Source of the DNA: Tychonema litorale BBK16
GTDB taxonomy: Bacteria; Cyanobacteriota; Cyanobacteriia; Cyanobacteriales; Microcoleaceae
Assembly (NCBI RefSeq): GCF_021648855.1
Contig: NZ_JAKJHX010000020.1
Location: 25,184 to 48,534, forward strand
DNA: 23,351 nt
Reading direction: 5' to 3'
Shown here: positions 15,721 to 22,383 of the stretch, piece after piece
Layout: every line of letters begins with the position of its first letter
Position numbering within the stretch: position 1 is the first letter of the stretch
Notes under the pieces: model-generated
Seen by the model: only the letters and a program-made list of their open reading frames with translations
What the model was told of the DNA's origin: nothing
Database searches by the model: none
Program-made: the position numbers and the translations under genes

Positions 15721-15826
15721 AAACCCCGTTACTTCGACGGAGTTTATCCGCCCTTGGACTCCCATCGAACCGCAAAGCAATGCCCTGAGAGGAGTCCAAG
15801 GGTCGAAGGTCAATAAGGGGATTTTT
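15721..15826. other. Structured element with near-perfect three-way junction, upstream of glnA
   Basis: On the plus strand, CCCC (15724-15727) can pair with GGGG (15817-15820), CTTCGA (15732-15737) with TCGAAG (15803-15808), CGGA (15738-15741) with TCCG (15747-15750), and the 12-bp arm CCCTTGGACTCC (15751-15762) with GGAGTCCAAGGG (15791-15802) without mismatch. The three inner helices abut with no unpaired base, leaving a 28-base apical loop. The structure forms equally on either strand, so it could be part of the glnA 5' UTR, a separate RNA, or a DNA-level palindromic element. It does not show the GACGGAAGTAGG-type conserved bases that I associate with the glnA glutamine riboswitch. Confidence 0.65.
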
Positions 15827-15834
15827 GGTGGGCG

Positions 15835-15896
15835 AGGGCGGGTTTATTTAACCTGTTTGCAACCCGAAAGGCAAAAGAGTGAACCAGCCCCTACAG
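15835..15896. repeat. Diverged copy of the GGGCGGGTTTATTTAA repeat
   Basis: It starts AGGGCGGGTTTATTTAA and ends GAACCAGCCCCTACAG, matching the ends of the copy at 1611-1672, with a different middle. It lies between the structured element and apcF. Confidence 0.7.
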
Positions 15897-16052
15897 CTAA
15901 TTGAGAATGGTGCAAGATCTCAGTTACAGTTAAGACACACTTTTAGATGTAAATATTGGGCACAGTGCGGCCAAAACACTTAAAACAGCGAGAGAATCCT
16001 CGCCTCTGAGAGAACGGGGAGTGTCAACTCAAATCTTAATCAAACACTGATT

Positions 16053-16088
16053 TGTAGTAGTCTACAATAGGCGGTCTATCTCAGATAG
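16053..16088 (+). promoter_or_regulatory. Two short palindromes in the apcF upstream region
   Basis: TGTAG-TAGT-CTACA (16053-16066) and CTATCT-C-AGATAG (16076-16088) are perfect inverted repeats, the second ending 35 bases before the apcF ATG. TACAAT (16063-16068) could serve as a -10 hexamer, but no matching -35 is clear. They are candidate operator or transcript-start structures; no known regulator consensus matches. Confidence 0.4.
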
Positions 16089-16123
16089 AAAAGTATTGAT
16101 AAAGATTTTTGGGAGACAAACTT

Positions 16124-16633
16124 ATGCGTGATGCGGTGACAAGTCTGATTGAAAATTATGATGTTGCTGGTAGGTATTTAGACCGAGATGGTATAGATCG
16201 GTTGAAATCTTATTTTGCAACGGGCACGGCACGGGTACAAGCGGCAGCAGCGATTAATAGCAATGCTGCGGCAATTGTCAAGCAAGCTGGAATACAGCTA
16301 TTTGCCGATCAGCCGGAACTGATCCGCCCTGGTGGAAATGCCTACACGACTCGTCGTTACGCGGCTTGTCTGCGGGATATGGACTACTACTTGCGCTATG
16401 CTACTTACGCCCTGGTTGCTGGAAGTACAGATGTGCTTGATGAGCGCGTGCTCCAAGGTTTGCGGGAAACTTACAATTCTCTGGGCGTTCCCATTGGCCC
16501 GACGGTTCTGGGAATTAGCATTATGAAGGAGATGGTCAAGGCTCAAGTGGAAGCTGCTGGCTTGTCAGTCGGAGCTTTTCTGGAACAGCCTTTTGATTAC
16601 ATGATTCGCGAATTGAGCGAAACAGATATCTAA
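16124..16633 (+). CDS. apcF: Allophycocyanin beta-18 subunit
   Basis: This 169-residue phycobilisome core protein replaces one allophycocyanin beta subunit in the core trimers that carry the terminal emitter ApcE, and helps pass energy to photosystem II. The sequence MRDAVTSLIENYDVAGRYLD, then RPGGNAYTTRRYAACLRDMD and YYLRYATYALVAGSTDVLDE, is diagnostic for allophycocyanin beta-type chains; Cys within RYAACLRD binds phycocyanobilin. RPGGNAYTTRR contains the conserved Asn that is methylated in beta-type phycobiliproteins. The ending FDYMIRELSETDI is typical of ApcF rather than ApcB. The ATG at 16124, after GGGAGA at 16111-16116, matches the family N-terminus; an upstream TTG would add five spurious residues. 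It is monocistronic here, with no other apc gene in the window. Confidence 0.93.
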   Translation: MRDAVTSLIENYDVAGRYLDRDGIDRLKSYFATGTARVQAAAAINSNAAAIVKQAGIQLFADQPELIRPGGNAYTTRRYAACLRDMDYYLRYATYALVAGSTDVLDERVLQGLRETYNSLGVPIGPTVLGISIMKEMVKAQVEAAGLSVGAFLEQPFDYMIRELSETDI

Positions 16634-16714
16634 CTCAGTTTGATTAATCTAAGTAGAATTTGGATCGATCGCTTTTTATTACATCACAGTATAAAAGCGA
16701 TCTTTTTTCATGGG

Positions 16715-16945
16715 CTAAAAATCGCCGATACGTCCCCAGACGAGACATTTGTCAAGGGGAATTTTTGTTTGACCGCGATCGACTTGTTCGACGGTTGTGA
16801 CTTCTACTTCGCCGTTGGGGTAGAGAATGTGAACTATCTTGCCACTGATGAACGCCAGGGGATTTTCTTGACAATTATCCGTGTTTCTGATAGGAAAGTT
16901 AAAGTTTTTAATTGTTGAGCATTGCCCATCTAATCGGTAGTCCAA
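16715..16945 (-). CDS. Possible small protein, unknown function
   Basis: A 76-codon minus-strand frame with a TTG start; an in-frame stop lies two codons upstream, so no longer form exists. The second half is protein-like: NPLAFISGKIVHILYPNGEV, then EVTTVEQVDRGQTKIPLDKC and LVWGRIGDF at the end. The Pro/Asn/Gly turns and alternating valines suggest a small beta-rich protein. A plus-strand frame of 92 codons (16640-16918) overlaps it antisense; its Phe/Ile-rich composition looks like a shadow. The non-ATG start and lack of a recognised family keep confidence low. Confidence 0.4.
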   Translation of the reverse strand: MDYRLDGQCSTIKNFNFPIRNTDNCQENPLAFISGKIVHILYPNGEVEVTTVEQVDRGQTKIPLDKCLVWGRIGDF

Positions 16946-17053
16946 AATTTAAAATCCCAAATTGTTTGATCTGTAGCTACTATCATGTATTCCTGTCAAA
17001 ATTTTTAGTGTGACAATACGAATGTCTGTTTGTGATCTTCATAAAAATATTCA

Positions 17054-17067
17054 GTGACATTAGTCAC
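17054..17067 (+). promoter_or_regulatory. CRP-like operator upstream of tlyA
   Basis: GTGACATTAGTCAC fits the GTGA-N6-TCAC core of CRP-family sites; cyanobacterial SyCRP1 is known to use TGTGA-N6-TCACA. The outermost T and A are not matched. TAATCT or GATACT shortly downstream could be a -10. It ends 52 bases before the tlyA start. Regulation by cAMP-CRP is an inference from the sequence only. Confidence 0.4.
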
Positions 17068-17119
17068 CGAAATGCTAATCTGATACTTTCGTTAACCTTA
17101 CTTATAAAAATTAATAATT

Positions 17120-18154
17120 TTGGCTAAACAGCGACTAGACACTTTATTGGTCAACCTAGATTTATGCACTTCCAGGCAACAAGCTCAAGCTTTGATTCGG
17201 ACTGGAAAAGTTGCAGTCAATCAACAGGTAGTTGACAAACCGGGTACTGAAGTTGATATTACATCACAAATTCAGATTAAAGAGCGATCGCGCTATGTTT
17301 CTAGAGGTGGCGAAAAATTGGCAAAAGCACTACAAGTTTTTGCCATCCCCGTTACAGATAGAATTTGTCTCGACGGTGGCATTTCCACAGGCGGTTTTAC
17401 AGATTGTTTGCTGCAAGCTGGAGCAGCCAAAGTCTATGGCATAGATGTTGGCTACGGCCAAGCAGATTGGGGCTTGAGGAACGATCCGAGGGTGATTTTG
17501 AAAGAACGCACCAATTTGCGCTACATGACGGCTGCTGAGCTTTATGGCGATTCACCCCCCCCAACCAGGGCGGGCACGCACCGTCCACCGTCCCTACAAG
17601 GGGGGGAGCAAGATTCACCCCCCCCAACCCCCCCTTGTCAAGGGGGGGAGCAAGATTCACCCCCCCCAACCCCCCCTTGTCAAGGGGGGGAGCAAGATTC
17701 ACGCCTCGCCCCTGCTTTGCCAATAGGGATTTATGCAGATTTGGCGGTGGTAGATGTGTCGTTTATTTCCCTGGATAAGGTTTTACCGGCGCTGTGGGAA
17801 TTGTTGGCACCGCCCAAGGAAGCGGTATTGTTGGTGAAACCACAGTTTGAGGTTGGGCGCGAGAGAGTCGGTAAAAAAGGCGTAGTGCGAGATTCCGCCA
17901 CCCAAGCTGATGCGATTTTTCAAGTGTGGAAAGCCGCGAGAGCTTTAGGATGGGAGGAACGGGGTTTAACGTGGTCGCCTTTGCTTGGCCCGGCTGGTAA
18001 TATCGAGTATCTTTTATGGTTGGGGAGCGATCGCCAACAGCAGTCAGAACAAAACGCTGTGGAAGAGAGTGTTATGAAAGAACGGATCGCAGAAGTCACA
18101 CAGGCAGCTAAGCGGGAACTTGTCAAGCCCGCTTCTAACCTTTCACTTAACTGA
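17120..18154 (+). CDS. tlyA: TlyA family rRNA 2'-O-methyltransferase with in-frame repeat insertion
   Basis: TlyA enzymes couple an S4 RNA-binding domain to a FtsJ-type SAM methyltransferase and methylate riboses in rRNA. The S4 domain is at residues about 3-58 (RLDTLLVNLDLCTSRQQAQA). Methyltransferase motifs are RGGEKLAKAL (62-71), LDGGISTGGFTDCLL (84-98), VYGIDVGYGQ (105-114), ADLAVVDVSFISL (206-218) and AVLLVKPQFEVGR. Between LYG (143) and about residue 195, some 51 residues rich in Pro, Gly and Gln come from a C7/G7 palindromic repeat, making 344 residues against about 270 typical. The start is TTG at 17120, since MAKQRLDTLL is the family N-terminus. About 30 residues after the core are polar and variable. 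A CRP-like site lies upstream. Confidence 0.9.
   Translation: MAKQRLDTLLVNLDLCTSRQQAQALIRTGKVAVNQQVVDKPGTEVDITSQIQIKERSRYVSRGGEKLAKALQVFAIPVTDRICLDGGISTGGFTDCLLQAGAAKVYGIDVGYGQADWGLRNDPRVILKERTNLRYMTAAELYGDSPPPTRAGTHRPPSLQGGEQDSPPPTPPCQGGEQDSPPPTPPCQGGEQDSRLAPALPIGIYADLAVVDVSFISLDKVLPALWELLAPPKEAVLLVKPQFEVGRERVGKKGVVRDSATQADAIFQVWKAARALGWEERGLTWSPLLGPAGNIEYLLWLGSDRQQQSEQNAVEESVMKERIAEVTQAAKRELVKPASNLSLN
17549..17701 (+). repeat. C7/G7 palindromic repeat inserted in frame in tlyA, 42-bp period
   Basis: Two perfect 42-bp units (17609-17650 and 17651-17692) each contain C8-AA-C7, TTGTCAA and G7 followed by AGCAAGATTCA; a partial unit ends at 17701. A first, altered unit (17549-17608) has the middle replaced by AGGGCGGGCACGCACCGTCC and related sequence ending CCCTACAA. 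The period of 14 codons keeps the frame. The core is the same family as 1-98 in purL. Confidence 0.92.
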
Positions 18155-18161
18155 TAGATTC

Positions 18162-18851
18162 ATGCAGCCATTAAAACAAACAGGTTCGATTTTACTTTAC
18201 TTTCTAGGTGCGATCGGCTATCTAGTGAGTGCAGTTATGATTGTGGGCATTTCAGTTTTGATCAAGTTCGTAGCCCTAATGTTGGCAGACAAACTATTAT
18301 ATACAATTTTAATTTTGGGCGATTTGTTGAGAGGCATCGAAATTATTGAATTATTAAATATATTAGTATTTGCTTTTATCGGTATGGGATTTGGTCTAGC
18401 TACCAGACTTTTAAAGCCTGAATATGGTCGTAAAGTTAGTGCTATTTTGTTGATAGCCATCGTTCCCTTGGTGTTTATGAGTACGCCAATTATTAGATAT
18501 AATTCTTGGTTGGACAAAGTAGAAGAATCGGATAAATTATCGTCCGCTGAAACTACTACATTAACTAACTCATTTTTGAAGAAACAGGTGGGAATTGAAG
18601 GTTTTTTGGGTTATTATTTCTATACGGGTCAGTTTCCGGTGATTCCTACGAATAAATCTGAGATGAAAGACCTTGATAGCTTTGAAAAAAAAGTTAATTC
18701 CAGGTTTGTGCAGTTAACAGGTGCGGCTCCGACGATTGTTTCTTGGTCGATGTTGATTTGTTTTTGGCTGATTAGAATATTTTATTTTTCTATAGCGGTA
18801 ATTGCGACAATTGCTCATTTTAGGCAAGGTGTTGTTCTGGCTAGACGGTAA
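18162..18851 (+). CDS. Multi-pass membrane protein, unknown function
   Basis: This 229-residue protein has about five hydrophobic segments: GSILLYFLGAIGYLVSAVMI, VLIKFVALMLADKLLYTILI, LLNILVFAFIGMGFGLA, VSAILLIAIVPLVFMS and a C-terminal pair around MLICFWLIRIFYFSIAVIAT. A soluble loop of about 70 residues (about 113-185) contains NSFLKKQVGIEGFLGYYFYT. The ATG at 18162 starts MQPLKQTG; an in-frame TTG at 18120 inside the end of tlyA is less likely. It overlaps nothing and begins eight bases after the tlyA stop, so co-transcription is likely. I do not recognise the family. Confidence 0.75.
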   Translation: MQPLKQTGSILLYFLGAIGYLVSAVMIVGISVLIKFVALMLADKLLYTILILGDLLRGIEIIELLNILVFAFIGMGFGLATRLLKPEYGRKVSAILLIAIVPLVFMSTPIIRYNSWLDKVEESDKLSSAETTTLTNSFLKKQVGIEGFLGYYFYTGQFPVIPTNKSEMKDLDSFEKKVNSRFVQLTGAAPTIVSWSMLICFWLIRIFYFSIAVIATIAHFRQGVVLARR

Positions 18852-18888
18852 TACGATTTTTGATTTTCGATTAAAGAAGTGCATTGCA

Positions 18889-18960
18889 GGAGAAGGCAGT
18901 GCTCTCTCCCTACCCAAAATAACCTTGTAGGGACACGGCACTGCCGTCTCCTAATTTCTT
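18889..18960. repeat. Palindromic GGCAGTGC repeat overlapping the end of DUF697 GTPase 1
   Basis: The arm GGAGAAGGCAGTGC plus TCTCTCCCTAC (18889-18913) pairs with GTAGGGACACGGCACTGCC plus GTCTCC (18927-18951), 21 of 25 positions matching, around a 13-base loop. The right arm and the following CTAATTTCTT make up 26 bases identical to 11775-11800. The minus-strand stop codon (18951-18953) of the GTPase gene lies within this shared block. Confidence 0.85.
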
Positions 18961-20396
18961 TTCAATTCTTGCTTTAAGCGATTGACTATTTGATCGCGTT
19001 CTATGGTACCGACAATTTCTTGGATTACTGTATCTTGTCCTAGCGGGCCCCAAGTGCAGCCTTTTTCTAAATAAACTTGGGCGGCGCGACCGACAGCATA
19101 AGTTCCATAAGCTGCTAAACTAGCCTGAGTAACTGCAACTCCTGCAAAAGTAGAAAAGCCGATTTGGGGAGCAGCAATTGCTGCACTTTTGCCGAATCCT
19201 AACAGAACACTGCTACCTAATTCTCCCAAAAGTACGCCGCCAGCACTAGAGAAAATAGTTTGCCAAAGTTTCCCTGCTTCGTAACCAGTCATGGGTAAGC
19301 TGTAAAGTCGGGATAAAGAACGAATTAAGGCTAAATCCGCCACAGTTGCTCCCATGACATCCAACAAAGCGATAGGATTTAAGCCAACGGCTAAAGCTTT
19401 ATATTTGGCAAATTGCCAGATTAAATCTTCGGCTTCTGTTTGTCGCAATTTGAGAATTTGATGGGCGATATTTGCTTCTGCATCTCTAGCTTCAATTAAA
19501 GCATTGAGTGCTAGGAGCGATCGACCTTCTCGGTTAAGAATTGTCAAAATTTTCTGTTTGAGCTCGTCTATCTGTGGTGGCGGCGACTCCCACTCGTGGG
19601 TAATTCTGCCATCGGGCCATTCAATCCGCACCTGCATCGGTGCTGGTTCCGCAGCTACCATAACTATTTCTAAAGATTTGGTATTTTTGGGAGCAGCTTT
19701 TGCAGTAGATTTAGGCGCAGAATTGTTTGGAGATAAATTTTCGCTATCTAATTTATCTGTGGCCGCATCGGCTACTAATTGTTCGGCATTTCCCAGGGCT
19801 TGCAAACTTTTATAAATAGCTTTTCTATCTAATTCTGGATAGAGGTCAATTTTATTAAAAACTAAGATTAGTGGTTTTTTAACTGTTTGCAATTCGCACA
19901 GTGCTTGATATTCAGTGCGGGTGATATCGCCGGCAACAACAAACAAAATTAAGTCTGCTTGACGAGTGACTTGTTTCGCCATTTCCCCCCGCACTTCGCC
20001 ACCAATTTCATCAATTCCGGGTGTATCAATTAATTCAATTTGTATGCCTCCTGACTCGTCGTTATTCAGGGATAAAGGTACTGCCCAGCGCACGGAACGG
20101 GGCCACTGAGTTACGCCATTGAGAGGGCCTGTTTGCAGGATTTTTTGACCTAGAAGGGCGTTTAGTACGGCTGATTTGCCACGACTGACTAAACCAAAGG
20201 TGGCGATGCGAATGATGTTTTGGTTGAGTTTTTCTGAGGTGAAAGTTAGGATGTCTAACTGATTTTGTAGGGCTGCTTCTAATTTGGGATTGGAGTTTTT
20301 TTTGCTTTGGCGCAAATGGGTGTGGCGCGCCAGGGATTGACGCAAGCTGGCGCGGGCGAGGGATAGGCGATTTTCTTGGGTGGATTTGTCAGCCAT
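18951..20396 (-). CDS. DUF697 family GTPase, membrane-associated (copy 1)
   Basis: This 481-residue protein has a G domain with P-loop GLVSRGKS (68-75), G3 motif DTPG (124-127) and G4 motif NKID (181-184), followed by an insert of about 60 residues and then a DUF697-like hydrophobic C-terminal domain (about 330-460) with YKALAVGLNPIALLDVMGAT, GGVLLGELGSSVLLGFGKSA and FAGVAVTQASLAAYGTYAVG. Such GTPases are common in cyanobacteria and probably act on membranes; the exact role is unknown. An N-terminal helical region (about 1-60) precedes the G domain. The start MADKSTQENR at 20396 is clear. The last residues and the stop codon lie in a dispersed repeat, so the C-terminus may have been altered. 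A Uma2 remnant separates it from copy 2. Confidence 0.88.
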   Translation of the reverse strand: MADKSTQENRLSLARASLRQSLARHTHLRQSKKNSNPKLEAALQNQLDILTFTSEKLNQNIIRIATFGLVSRGKSAVLNALLGQKILQTGPLNGVTQWPRSVRWAVPLSLNNDESGGIQIELIDTPGIDEIGGEVRGEMAKQVTRQADLILFVVAGDITRTEYQALCELQTVKKPLILVFNKIDLYPELDRKAIYKSLQALGNAEQLVADAATDKLDSENLSPNNSAPKSTAKAAPKNTKSLEIVMVAAEPAPMQVRIEWPDGRITHEWESPPPQIDELKQKILTILNREGRSLLALNALIEARDAEANIAHQILKLRQTEAEDLIWQFAKYKALAVGLNPIALLDVMGATVADLALIRSLSRLYSLPMTGYEAGKLWQTIFSSAGGVLLGELGSSVLLGFGKSAAIAAPQIGFSTFAGVAVTQASLAAYGTYAVGRAAQVYLEKGCTWGPLGQDTVIQEIVGTIERDQIVNRLKQELKRN

Positions 20397-20473
20397 TGGC
20401 GATCGGCTTTTTTAAGCAAGTATAGTTGAACTGCGATCGAAAGTAAATGTTGTTTCTTAATTTTAGTACAAAT

Positions 20474-20679
20474 TTAACCTTCGGCTCCGCCTCGGAAAAT
20501 TTGCTCAACGTTGAGCTCCATGTTGGGAAATGTAGGCGAAATAATTCGCTCGTTCCCTCTAAATTGTGTAATTCGATACTCTCCATTCACAAGCTGGCAA
20601 ACTGAGAGTGTGGGTTGTTTGGGGTCGCCAATATGACGTATTCCACAAAGGTTAGTGTTTTTAGTGGAGTTTGTATCAT
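20474..20679 (-). pseudogene. Internally deleted Uma2 family (DUF820) endonuclease remnant
   Basis: On the minus strand, ATG at 20679 begins MIQTPLKTLTFVEY, matching the N-terminal start typical of Uma2 proteins. In a different frame the sequence continues as GDPKQPTLSVCQLVNG, EYRITQFRGNERIISPTFPN and MELNVEQIF to the stop at 20474, which matches the Uma2 C-terminus. The catalytic middle (about 120 residues) is missing. An internal deletion with a frame change near 20640 explains both parts. Uma2 genes are very numerous in cyanobacteria and restriction-endonuclease-like; their remnants are frequent. There is no reason to expect function. Confidence 0.7.
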
Positions 20680-20721
20680 TGTGCAAACTTTCTTTGATTG
20701 TAATTCACTCGGTTCCCAAAA

Positions 20722-20785
20722 AACGGGCAAGATGCCCGTTCCACAATCCACAAAACTCTCTTGTGGAACAGGCATCTTGCCTGTT
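20722..20785 (-). terminator. Palindromic GGCAAGATGCC repeat, likely terminator of DUF697 GTPase 2
   Basis: Arms of 25 bases (20722-20746 and 20761-20785, e.g. GGGCAAGATGCCCGTTCC against GGAACAGGCATCTTGCC) pair with two mismatches around a 14-base loop. On the minus strand, which is the GTPase 2 direction, the hairpin is followed by TTTTTTGGG. It belongs to a dispersed family also present twice at the right edge. Confidence 0.75.
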
Positions 20786-20797
20786 GCTTTATTGTAC

Positions 20798-22246
20798 TTA
20801 ATTGACTGCTGAATTAACTGCTTGGGATTGAGATGTTTGAGGCGAGAGACGACTCGCAATTTGGTTGATGAAAGTTTGCAAGAAGGAAATTTGTTGATTT
20901 TGCTTAAATACTGCTTGCAAAGTTTTGGTTAACAGGTCAATATTTAAACTGCCATTGACAGTGTTTTCCAGTTCTCGACTTTGGAAATATTCAATTAAAC
21001 TCTGTCCAGCTATTCTGGTAAAATAAGCTGCACTAATTCCCTGCACTGCACCTCCGGCTACAAAGGTGACGGGATTGGTTTTGAGCAATCCAGTAATGGT
21101 TTGAGTTGAGAGTTCTACTAATCCTAGTTTGAACATTTGGCTTGCCAAAGTTGCTGCTACTGTCTTAGCTTGGTCTAGGGAGAATTTTTGTTGGTAAATG
21201 ACTCCGAGGTCGATGATGAGTTGGGTGCTGATGGCGGTTGTTGCTAATAAGTCTAGGGCGGGAACTGGATTGGCAAAAACTGCGGCGGCTGCGATATATT
21301 GATATTGTTCGATGATGGGCATTGCCCGATCGCATCTAACTCCATTTAACAATATTTTCGCCTCAGATTTGACAGTTTGGGCCGATCGCACTGTATTCGC
21401 CCACACTAATTGTGGTCTTTCTGCTGTTAAGATTTGAGTCAATCTTGCTGTCAACGGTAGGAGTTGGGAAACTTGAGTCTCCATCCGTTCTGTTAAAGTG
21501 CCGTCCGCTTGGTGCTGTCGGACTTTAATGGAATTGGGGGAAGCTGCGATCGCAATTATATCTTCTGTCCCCAGTATTCCGTCCATTCTGGCCTGCAAAG
21601 AGTCCAAAATTTGGGACTGCTGTGCTGGTAAATATTGGTCTTGTTTGTTCCAAACTAGCAGAAAACGTTGACCTGCGGAGGCTAGTTCAGATAATGTTTG
21701 AAATTCTGAATCTGTGATATCGCCCGCTGTCACAAACAGCACTAAATCATCGCTAATTTTGGTATCGCTATTCGTGGTAGTAAATAACGGGGCTGTTTCT
21801 TGAAAAGTCAGTTTTTCTGGCTGTTGAGATGCCCAATCAGCATTTAATACTTGAATTAAGGCACTTTTGCCTACAGATTTGCCGCCTGTGACGCTAATTC
21901 GCAAATCTGGTCGGTCTAATTCGGCGGTTAGGCGATTGAGCTGTGCTTTTAGATGAGCAGGAGCTATAGAGTTTTGAGCTTCTGAGGCTAGCAAATTAAT
22001 TGCTGCTTCCGAAGAGGCGATCGCCTTTAAAGCTGTTTCTCGACTTGCCAGGGCTTCTGGGAGTGCGATTTCGAGTTTGGGCGATTGTCGCTGCCACCAC
22101 CAATATCCGGCACCCGCAGCCACCAATCCGATGAGTCCTGTTTCGCCCATCTCTGAAGCCGAGTGCTGTAGACTATCCAACAGCCACAGTGCTGCTGAAA
22201 GTCCTATTCCACCAATTAAAATCGGTCGCTGCAAGTTAAGTGTCAT
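20798..22246 (-). CDS. DUF697-type GTPase paralogue with degenerate G domain (copy 2)
   Basis: This 482-residue protein has the same overall plan as copy 1 but with an N-terminal membrane hairpin: ILIGGIGLSAALWLLD (9-24) and LIGLVAAGAGYWWW (38-51). The P-loop GGKSVGKS (121-128) and G4 motif NKQD (200-203) are present, but a DxxG G3 motif is not: the stretch between P-loop and ISDDLVLFVTAGDIT (about 130-180) is short and lacks DTPG. Switch-II function is therefore doubtful and GTP hydrolysis may be lost or altered. The C-terminal hydrophobic domain (about 315-435) includes QYIAAAAVFANPVPALDLLA and TFVAGGAVQGISAAYFTRIA. Copies 1 and 2 lie on the same strand about 400 bp apart and probably arose by duplication. 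Function unknown. Confidence 0.82.
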   Translation of the reverse strand: MTLNLQRPILIGGIGLSAALWLLDSLQHSASEMGETGLIGLVAAGAGYWWWQRQSPKLEIALPEALASRETALKAIASSEAAINLLASEAQNSIAPAHLKAQLNRLTAELDRPDLRISVTGGKSVGKSALIQVLNADWASQQPEKLTFQETAPLFTTTNSDTKISDDLVLFVTAGDITDSEFQTLSELASAGQRFLLVWNKQDQYLPAQQSQILDSLQARMDGILGTEDIIAIAASPNSIKVRQHQADGTLTERMETQVSQLLPLTARLTQILTAERPQLVWANTVRSAQTVKSEAKILLNGVRCDRAMPIIEQYQYIAAAAVFANPVPALDLLATTAISTQLIIDLGVIYQQKFSLDQAKTVAATLASQMFKLGLVELSTQTITGLLKTNPVTFVAGGAVQGISAAYFTRIAGQSLIEYFQSRELENTVNGSLNIDLLTKTLQAVFKQNQQISFLQTFINQIASRLSPQTSQSQAVNSAVN

Positions 22247-22383
22247 TTTTCCTTTCCTGTGGGTATTTTCGCCCAGTTTAGTCTTACCGGGTTTGGCATC
22301 GTTCCCTAACTTCTATCGTACCTCTGCGACATCAAAACTGACAGGTGGGCGATCGGACTTTTCGGAAGTTTTCTGTAAAAATC

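Larger units (their letters stand above)
15604..16123. other. 520-bp divergent intergenic region between glnA and apcF
   Basis: This gene-free stretch holds, in order: the glnA leader (15604-15720); a three-way-junction element (15721-15826); a GGGCGGG-type dispersed repeat (15835-15896); about 150 bp of AT-rich DNA with no recognised feature; and two short palindromes before apcF (16053-16088). No ORF worth reporting is present. Confidence 0.85.

Noticed and set aside
15690..15735. NtcA site for glnA
   Set aside because: Only half-sites (such as TAC after a T-rich run) are found; no pair fits GTA-N8-TAC with a well-placed -10.
15604..15830. Glutamine (glnA) riboswitch upstream of glnA
   Set aside because: The three-way junction position is tempting, but the conserved GACGGAAGTAGG-like and GAAGGAACG-like bases I associate with that motif are not present in either orientation.
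16053..16066. NtcA site (GTA-N8-TAC) upstream of apcF
   Set aside because: GTA and TAC halves are separated by six, not eight bases.
16640..16918. 92-residue plus-strand gene after apcF
   Set aside because: Phe/Ile-rich composition with no ribosome-binding site; it is probably the shadow of the minus-strand frame 16715-16945, which is itself uncertain.
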